From Candidatus Moraniibacteriota bacterium (lineage in GTDB: Bacteria > Patescibacteriota > Minisyncoccia > Moranbacterales > UBA2206): a stretch of 5,027 nt of DNA. Made by a program: the position numbers and the translations under genes. The stretch lies in assembly GCA_003534085.1 (NCBI GenBank), contig DQBY01000093.1, positions 2,525 to 7,551 of the forward strand, written 5' to 3'. The notes under the pieces are model-generated. The model was not told where the DNA came from. It saw only the letters and a list, made by a program, of their open reading frames with translations, and ran no database searches. Shown piece after piece: positions 1-5,027 of the stretch (position 1 is the stretch's first letter; every line of letters begins with the position of its first letter).

Positions 1-833
1 TGGACGAAAACTATCTTCTTTTCCGGACCGGCCAGCTGTTTTTCTAGCCATGAAATTTCTTTGTCGGAAACATTCCCTCGCGTAAATCCGTTGCTCGGAA
101 ACACGTCTTTTCCTCCGGAATCGAAATTGCTATCCAGGAGAATCACTTTATGATTTTTGATCATAATCGCCTTATGCGTGTAATCAATTTTCAAAGCCTG
201 TTGCCATTGGACTTTGGTGACCGCTCGCAGGTCGTGGTTTCCTATATTCCAATACTTGGGAATGGCGCTCCGGTCGAATATTGTTTTGAGAAGCCTTAGT
301 TCTTCCATTCCTGTTCGCGCCGGCAGTTTTGTCCCCTCGATCGCGTCTCCGTTTATGATTATGGCATCGGAACCGAACGAATCGTTCGTCTCTTCCACAA
401 ATTTATTGACCCGGTCGATAAAAACGTCAAAAAGCTGGAGCTTGTTGCCTGTTTCGGGATACGATTTGGCATGGATGTCGGTGATAAGTCCGATGCGGAG
501 CTCGCTCGGATGAGTTTTTGCCGGAGAAAGAAACAAGAGAGCGGCCTTCTCCGCCGGATTTTTTTCAAGGTTCATTTCATCGGATTCATCTTTCGGATCC
601 AGTTGTTCCAAATCGTCTTCAATCGCTTTTTCTTCCGTTTCTTCTTCAATTTCGTCCAGATTTTCCTCGCTGAAAATGATTTCAACCTCCAATTCGGAAT
701 CATTTTCATTTTTTGATCCGGACGTTCCGGAGCCGTCCTTAAAGACTCCCGACACAAAGGTAAAAATAATGATTCCAGACAGAATTACGAGCGCAAAGTA
801 TAAAAATTTTTTGTAATTTGTTTTTTTACTCAT
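1..833 (-). CDS. Membrane-anchored calcineurin-like metallophosphoesterase, 3' end cut by window edge
   Basis: The frame runs leftward from an ATG at 831-833 and is still open at base 1, giving 277 residues with the C-terminus missing. Seen: a basic N-terminus (KK at 3-4 and 8-9), one hydrophobic segment at about 10-30, an acidic low-complexity linker at about 43-90 (24 of 48 residues D/E), then a catalytic domain from about 112. Metallophosphoesterase motifs appear in order: D119-I-H121, G162-D163-A-I-E166 and G198-N199-H200-D201. The usual second Asp of the GDxxD motif is Glu here; the metal ligand D163 is kept. The remaining His and GHxH ligands should lie beyond the window edge. Known for the family: a two-metal centre that hydrolyses phosphomono- or diesters. 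Inferred: a signal anchor with the enzyme outside the cytoplasm; the substrate is unknown. The start lies 6 bp after the stop of the upstream glycosyltransferase. The only SD-like AGG (834-836) touches the ATG, too close for a normal ribosome site, so translational coupling is likely. No cysteines are present in the visible part. Confidence 0.9.
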   Translation of the reverse strand, partial: MSKKTNYKKFLYFALVILSGIIIFTFVSGVFKDGSGTSGSKNENDSELEVEIIFSEENLDEIEEETEEKAIEDDLEQLDPKDESDEMNLEKNPAEKAALLFLSPAKTHPSELRIGLITDIHAKSYPETGNKLQLFDVFIDRVNKFVEETNDSFGSDAIIINGDAIEGTKLPARTGMEELRLLKTIFDRSAIPKYWNIGNHDLRAVTKVQWQQALKIDYTHKAIMIKNHKVILLDSNFDSGGKDVFPSNGFTRGNVSDKEISWLEKQLAGPEKKIVFV

Positions 834-839
834 CCTGAT

Positions 840-2666
840 TTAAAAGGAATTATTCTCATCTTCATCTTCCGGTTCTTCCTCGGCATCGATATCGACGGAT
901 ACGGATTTTTGTCCGAACACTTCATTCCAGATGAATCTTTTCGGAACTCCGGGAGCGCTGTCGCCGGTTTCTTTTATCTTTATGATTTGTTCGTCCGAGG
1001 TGATCGCTTCGATTTTTGGGACGATCCGGAAAAATGTCAGCGTGCCGAATTCTTCCCGGTCAGTGATATTATAACGCGCCTCGAATTTGGCAAGCTCTTT
1101 TTCGATGTTGGAAAGCGCCGGCAAGATAAGGAAATAATTTCCTTTGGCATAGGTTTCACTGCTGTTGGCGCTGAAGCCGGTTCCCCTCGGGATGTCTCTT
1201 TGGTCGAGATGGTAAAGGAAAGATCGGCGATAATGCGGGCTGCTCAGAAGATAAACGGGATAGTTGTTCTCGCGATATATCGCTTCGATATGGTCCATTA
1301 TGACATTTTGCTGAAAAAGAGTGACACGGTAATTTTCTTTTAGGATCCTGTCAGTGTCCGTTTTGAAGGCGACATCCGGAGCGGAAGCAAGTTCTGCGAA
1401 TCTTTCTTTTGTTTCCGACAGGTTGGAAAAAACGATCAAGGAGACCGCGATAAAAGCTGTTATCCTAAAAATATCCGTCTTTAGCTTATCTTTTAAAAAT
1501 TCAAGCATAAAGCCGGCGAATATGAACGGCACTCCCGCGATCAGCAGAAAAAAACGCGGCGCTAACTTGGAAGAAAGCGGCACGAAAAGGGCGAACATGA
1601 CTGAAATCCAGATCGCGGATAAGATCAAAAAATCTTTTTTACTCCCCTTTTCGGAGCGGAAAATATTTCGCGCCAAAAGGATCAGGCCGGCGGAAAAAAA
1701 CAGCAATCCGACAGCCCCCAGAGGAAGCCGGTCCCGGCAGGACTGGTCGCATACGATGTCTATTTCTGAAAAATTTTCACTCTGCTTCAGCTTGGGAAGC
1801 TCCGCTTTTCTCTGGCCTGTCAGCAGGAGGAGATGAGCAATCGAATTTTCCGCGTAGCTTCTGGATACTTTTTCCAGCAGGGATCCGCTTTCCCGAGAAG
1901 ATTTTTCAGAAGCGACTTCCGTGAGCTGTCCAATATTTTTTCCTCCGGTCTTGATGTCATTTATGATGGCCGGGGAATACAGGAACACAACGATCAAGAT
2001 GGCGCCTGTCCAGTACGCGAAGCTGACGCGAGGCCTTTTCAGCAAAAGAAATATTATAGATATGACAGGGACTGAAACCATCGCCAAAAAATGCAATTGG
2101 GTGGCGATTCCGGCCGAAAAAGCCAGGATCAAGAGCCATATCCCCTTTCGTTTCCCGTCCGCCTCAGCCATTTTCAGAAGGGACAGAAATGACAGCAGGA
2201 TGAACAAAGGAAGCGAGTTCGGATTCCAGCTGAAACGGGAATACATCACCAAAAAGAGAGAGGTTGAAAAAAGGAGCAGCAGGATGAGAGAAATGTTTTT
2301 TTCAAAATATTGCCGGACAAAAAAATAAAAAACAGGCATAGCTAATACTCCGAACAGCATGATCAGGAAAGCCATTCCTGCCGGAGTATTGCCGAACGCC
2401 AAGGCGCTGACATAGTTGAAATAATAAAAGATGGGGCCGAGGCGCAAGAAGCTGCCGGCCGCTTTCGGTCCGAGAAGAGGGAGATTTCCTGCCCCGTCTT
2501 CGACGGCTGCGCTGATTATGCGGGCGTCCCTGGACTGATCCAGTTCGAAATGGAGCCAGTCCGAGAAGCTATAAGCGCGTAAAAAAAAGCCAAGCAGGAT
2601 GATTGCCGCGGCTATGAACAGAAATTTATGTTTTTTGAAAAATTCGATCCCTTTATTTTTCGGCAC
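840..2666 (-). CDS. Polytopic GT-C family glycosyltransferase (GT39/ArnT/PMT_2-like), 608 aa
   Basis: Likely role (family knowledge): transfer of a sugar from a polyprenyl-phosphate donor on the outer face of the cytoplasmic membrane. Seen: first membrane segment at about 13-31, directly followed by an acidic loop containing E41, D43 and D47 (ELDQSRDA), the position of the GT-C catalytic Asp. About 11-12 further hydrophobic segments run to about 415, including 95-117, 124-141, 175-208, 217-237, 315-333, 345-363, 370-390 and 398-415. The motif YSRFSWNPN (142-150) is typical of this subgroup as I recall it. A soluble C-terminal domain at about 416-608 ends in an acidic tail (10 of the last 18 residues D/E). 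The only two cysteines are C306 and C310, in a hydrophilic loop. The start is GTG at 2664-2666, the first start codon after an in-frame TAA upstream; no Shine-Dalgarno sequence precedes it, and the next Met is residue 98, inside the core. The stop is TAA. It is first in a likely two-gene unit with the phosphoesterase. The acceptor is unknown; alternatives within GT-C (for example GT83) cannot be excluded. Confidence 0.88.
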   Translation of the reverse strand: MPKNKGIEFFKKHKFLFIAAAIILLGFFLRAYSFSDWLHFELDQSRDARIISAAVEDGAGNLPLLGPKAAGSFLRLGPIFYYFNYVSALAFGNTPAGMAFLIMLFGVLAMPVFYFFVRQYFEKNISLILLLLFSTSLFLVMYSRFSWNPNSLPLFILLSFLSLLKMAEADGKRKGIWLLILAFSAGIATQLHFLAMVSVPVISIIFLLLKRPRVSFAYWTGAILIVVFLYSPAIINDIKTGGKNIGQLTEVASEKSSRESGSLLEKVSRSYAENSIAHLLLLTGQRKAELPKLKQSENFSEIDIVCDQSCRDRLPLGAVGLLFFSAGLILLARNIFRSEKGSKKDFLILSAIWISVMFALFVPLSSKLAPRFFLLIAGVPFIFAGFMLEFLKDKLKTDIFRITAFIAVSLIVFSNLSETKERFAELASAPDVAFKTDTDRILKENYRVTLFQQNVIMDHIEAIYRENNYPVYLLSSPHYRRSFLYHLDQRDIPRGTGFSANSSETYAKGNYFLILPALSNIEKELAKFEARYNITDREEFGTLTFFRIVPKIEAITSDEQIIKIKETGDSAPGVPKRFIWNEVFGQKSVSVDIDAEEEPEDEDENNSF

Positions 2667-2744
2667 AATTGTTGTAAAATCAAATTATGCTGACATAATA
2701 GCATAAATCGGCATATTTAGGAACTTGTTAATTTTTCCCTATAT
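2667..2744. promoter_or_regulatory. Divergent intergenic promoter region
   Basis: This AT-rich gap separates the two head-to-head transferase genes and must hold the start signals for both unless they are transcribed from farther away. Plus-strand candidate: TTGTAA (2672-2677), 16 bp, CATAAT (2694-2699). Minus-strand candidate: TTCCTA (complement of 2718-2723), 17 bp, TATTAT (complement of 2695-2700); its -35 box is poor. The two -10 boxes overlap almost completely, so the promoters would compete if both are real. Neither gene has a Shine-Dalgarno sequence at normal spacing; the AGGA at 2719-2722 is over 20 bp from the plus-strand ATG. That the region is regulatory is a safe inference from layout; the exact boxes are guesses from consensus. 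Confidence 0.4.
2685..2706. repeat. Inverted repeat TTATGCT-N8-AGCATAA in divergent promoter region
   Basis: The arms TTATGCT (2685-2691) and AGCATAA (2700-2706) are perfect 7-bp reverse complements separated by GACATAAT. The dyad covers the best -10 candidates for both divergent genes. A further GCATA follows at 2711-2715, so this short element occurs twice on the plus strand (2701-2705 and 2711-2715). It could be an operator bound by a dimeric regulator, or a chance dyad in AT-rich DNA; arms of this length and no second copy elsewhere in the window do not settle it. Confidence 0.4.
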
Positions 2745-5003
2745 ATGGACAAATCGGCAGTATCGAAAAAAACAAGAAAAACTCTTCTTTGGGCGTTTTT
2801 GGCCTTCCTTCCTTTTGCGGCCGCCGGATTTTTGGTTTATACGGTCTTTTCGCCCGAATTCGGCACTGAAATCCCCAGAAAATATTTTTATTTCATATTT
2901 TTGGTTTCGATAATTTTTTCCAAAGCTCTTTTGTTCCGCTTTTCCAAGGGAAGAGGTTTTGCTTCTTTGCTAGGCACGGCGCTTCTTGTATTTTTGCCGG
3001 CTCAGGTCGTCTTGTCGCTGGCTCTCTATAGAGATGCTTTGAGCTTTCATCCTTTTATCTATCTTTTCTCAAGCGCGTATCTGATAAGCTTTTTTGTTTT
3101 TGCGGTTTTGAAGCATAGGAACGTCCGCGGACGGGAGAATCTTCCGGTGGCGGAAAAAAAGCCGCTTTTTGAAAAAAACGGCCTGATCGGATTGTTTTTT
3201 TCATTCATTGTCGCGGGAATTTTTCTGATTTTCGGATTGTCCGATCTTGGAAAGTTTGCGGCTGTGGATGAACCGCTCTGGACTTTTGACCGGATTCCGA
3301 AATACTGGAACAATGTCGCGGATGGAGAATTCAAAAAAACGATGATCAGCGACAAACCCGGCGTGACGGTGGCGATCCTTTCCGGACCGGCTCTTAATTT
3401 TTTGGATCCTAAAGAATACCGGACCGAACGGGAAGACGGATATCTCGTCAATCCGAAAAATGATTTTGAAAGGTTCAATTTCCTGTTCCGTTTCCCGATC
3501 CTTCTTTTCAGCGCCCTGATGATCCCTTTTTTCTATCTCCTGACGCTCAAGTTGTCAGACATGCGGACTGCCTTGTTCGCCTCGATTTTTATCGGTCTTT
3601 CGCCGATACTGTTGGGAATTTCCACGATTGTGAATCCGGATTCCCTGCTCTGGATTTTCCTCCCCCTTTCCATGCTTGGCTATTTTGCCTATTTGAAAGA
3701 AAACCGCAATATTTTATATCTTTTTATGGCCGGTATCCTGATGGGATTCGGACTTTTGACAAAATACATCACCAATATTTTGGCGATTTATTTTTTACTC
3801 ATAATTTTTGCCGAACTGGCATTTGCCGAAAAGAGCAGCCGCGCGGAATTTAACCGGAATTTCCGATCTTTGCTGGCGGATTATCTGATGCTTATCCTGA
3901 CTGCCTTGATAACAGCCTTCCTCTTTTTGCCGGCGGCCTGGATAAATCCCGCCCGCCTTCTTCAGATCACTATCTGGTCGGAAGCCTTCCAAAAGATCTG
4001 GCCATTTTTCGCGATCGGGCTGGCCGCGATCTTTTCGGAAGCTTTTGTCTTCAAAAGCCGGTTGTCATATCCGTTTTTTGATCTCGTTTCCCGGAAGAAA
4101 ATCTGGCTGATCAGAAAGACGGGTTTTTTCTTCCTGCTTTTTTCCGTATTCTCCATCGCCAACACGTATCTGGGCATGAAGTGGTATGATTTCGAATCGA
4201 TAATCGCTTCTCCGAAAACATCTTCTCTTTTGAACAGCTTTTTCGGATTTTTTATCGCTAACTTCTATTCCCTGGTTTTTGGGATCGCTCCGTTAATTCT
4301 CCTTTTGATTTTTTACGCGGCCGGTAAAAATATTTTTGCAAAAGATCAGAATTCCGCCCAAAAGTGGACGGCCTATCTTTTCATTTTTATTTTTATCTAT
4401 TATTTCGCTTCGGCGATGAGCCTGGTCAGCGCGACAGTCCGATATCAGATCGTCATTTTCCCGATCGCTTTCACCATTGCCGCTTTCGGAGCGTCTTCAT
4501 TGCTCGACGGGCTGAAGTTGAAAAATAGTCGGATGGCTTATGGCGCCGCTCTGGTTTTTTTCATTGCCGGCATTTTCAGCCTGAATTCGATCAAGCCTCA
4601 TTATTTCAGTTACGCGTCCGATCTCCTGCCAAAAAATTATGTCCTGAACTACAAGGATATGGGAGATGGCAGTTATGAGGCGGCGGAATTCATAAACAGC
4701 CGGGAGGGAGCGGAAGATCTGCGGGTCTGGACCGACAAGCGCGGCGTCTGTTATTTCATCAAAGGAAAGTGCGCCACTGACATCGAATTCAAGGAGGATC
4801 TTCAGTTCGATTATTTCGTGATTTCGGCCGGGCGCAAGAACCGCATCCAGCGTCTTTCTTCTACTCGCGGCAGCCGGAGCGTTTATCCGATGGATCTGAA
4901 AAAATTGTATGAAGCGGAAAAGTTAGTATTCACTTTGGAAATAGGCGGCCGTCCGAACAATTTTGTCCGCGTCATTTCTTCACAAGACATTTCATTGAAA
5001 TAA
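2745..5003 (+). CDS. Large polytopic GT-C family glycosyltransferase (PMT_2/GT39-like) with N-terminal membrane extension, 752 aa
   Basis: Seen: about 17 hydrophobic segments. Four lie near 13-33, 47-66, 73-95 and 103-122, followed by a basic linker at 123-144. A segment at about 146-166 then leads straight into the GT-C signature loop with D175-E176 (AVDEPLW). Further family-like motifs are DKPG (203-206), NPDS (297-300) and GFGLLTKY (334-341). Membrane segments continue to about 614, then come a motif with EAAEFI (645-650) and a soluble C-terminal domain to 752. Known for the family: lipid-phosphate-sugar-dependent glycosyl transfer on the outer membrane face, with the first-loop Asp as catalytic base. 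Inferred: the even number of extra segments keeps the core topology, so the core itself looks intact. The only two cysteines are C669 and C676, in the C-terminal domain. The ATG at 2745 is the only ATG after an in-frame TAG at 2718-2720, and it lacks a Shine-Dalgarno sequence. The stop is TAA. Donor and acceptor are unknown. It differs in length and motifs from the 608-residue enzyme, so it is not a recent duplicate. Confidence 0.88.
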   Translation: MDKSAVSKKTRKTLLWAFLAFLPFAAAGFLVYTVFSPEFGTEIPRKYFYFIFLVSIIFSKALLFRFSKGRGFASLLGTALLVFLPAQVVLSLALYRDALSFHPFIYLFSSAYLISFFVFAVLKHRNVRGRENLPVAEKKPLFEKNGLIGLFFSFIVAGIFLIFGLSDLGKFAAVDEPLWTFDRIPKYWNNVADGEFKKTMISDKPGVTVAILSGPALNFLDPKEYRTEREDGYLVNPKNDFERFNFLFRFPILLFSALMIPFFYLLTLKLSDMRTALFASIFIGLSPILLGISTIVNPDSLLWIFLPLSMLGYFAYLKENRNILYLFMAGILMGFGLLTKYITNILAIYFLLIIFAELAFAEKSSRAEFNRNFRSLLADYLMLILTALITAFLFLPAAWINPARLLQITIWSEAFQKIWPFFAIGLAAIFSEAFVFKSRLSYPFFDLVSRKKIWLIRKTGFFFLLFSVFSIANTYLGMKWYDFESIIASPKTSSLLNSFFGFFIANFYSLVFGIAPLILLLIFYAAGKNIFAKDQNSAQKWTAYLFIFIFIYYFASAMSLVSATVRYQIVIFPIAFTIAAFGASSLLDGLKLKNSRMAYGAALVFFIAGIFSLNSIKPHYFSYASDLLPKNYVLNYKDMGDGSYEAAEFINSREGAEDLRVWTDKRGVCYFIKGKCATDIEFKEDLQFDYFVISAGRKNRIQRLSSTRGSRSVYPMDLKKLYEAEKLVFTLEIGGRPNNFVRVISSQDISLK

Positions 5004-5027
5004 TGACTTATGCGTTTGGTTGCGACA

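Noticed and set aside
214..757. Open frames on both strands within 214-757
   Set aside because: They are out-of-frame or antisense to the metallophosphoesterase, whose DIH, GD and GNHD motifs are read in one continuous frame.
834..839. Terminator or promoter between the two minus-strand genes
   Set aside because: The gap is 6 bp, with no hairpin and no room for a promoter; co-transcription is the simpler reading.
909..2328. Several open frames of 80-160 codons on the plus strand between 909 and 2328
   Set aside because: They lie antisense to the 608-residue glycosyltransferase, which has coherent membrane segments and family motifs; the plus-strand translations show no domain and overlap one another.
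2725..2913. TTG-started open frame overlapping the beginning of the 752-residue gene
   Set aside because: Out of frame with the transferase, short, and without its own support; the ATG at 2745 opens the real gene.
19..3394. Shared 13-mer TTTCCGGACCGGC near 20-32 and near 3380-3392
   Set aside because: It falls in coding sequence of unrelated genes, in different reading contexts (AGPEK on the minus strand, LSGPA on the plus strand), with no extended match around it; most likely chance in codon-biased DNA.
3059..4177. Minus-strand open frames inside the 752-residue transferase
   Set aside because: Antisense to a clear GT-C protein; the translations are basic and low-information, with no recognisable motif.
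1..5027. Alternative genetic code (UGA as Gly) as in some Patescibacteria
   Set aside because: All three genes read through without in-frame TGA, the two visible stops are TAA, and glycines are encoded by GGN; nothing calls for recoding.

Overview
The window carries three protein-coding genes in two divergent units that meet at a 78-bp AT-rich intergenic region (2667-2744). It looks bacterial: tight packing, a gene-to-gene gap of 6 bp, short intergenic space, and standard-code reading frames that close with TAA. Long F/K/I-rich membrane glycosyltransferases with few cysteines, motifs such as YSRFSWNPN, and starts without a clear Shine-Dalgarno sequence suggest a member of Patescibacteria (CPR; Parcubacteria or Moranbacteria-like). 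That placement rests on remembered family resemblance and composition, not on a phylogenetic marker, and should be treated as tentative.

Left unit, minus strand, reading leftward from 2666: a 608-residue polytopic GT-C (GT39/ArnT/PMT_2-like) glycosyltransferase, followed 6 bp later by a membrane-anchored calcineurin-like metallophosphoesterase whose 3' end is cut off by the left edge of the window (833 to <1). Right unit, plus strand: a 752-residue GT-C glycosyltransferase (2745-5003) with about four extra transmembrane segments ahead of the usual catalytic core. The window ends 24 bp after its stop codon, possibly just inside a further gene.

Both glycosyltransferases are expected to take a sugar from a polyprenyl-phosphate carrier on the outer face of the cytoplasmic membrane and attach it to a protein, lipid or glycan acceptor. 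The phosphoesterase is anchored so that its catalytic domain should sit on the same outer face. The simplest reading is a fragment of a cell-surface glycosylation locus. Acceptors, donors and the phosphoesterase substrate cannot be told from sequence. I found no RNA genes, mobile elements, CRISPR arrays or convincing terminators, and no clear evidence of a novel system. The points most worth a second look are the glycosyltransferase-phosphoesterase pairing, the N-terminal membrane extension of the 752-residue enzyme, the solitary cysteine pair in each transferase, the acidic segments in both minus-strand proteins, and the dyad in the divergent promoter region.
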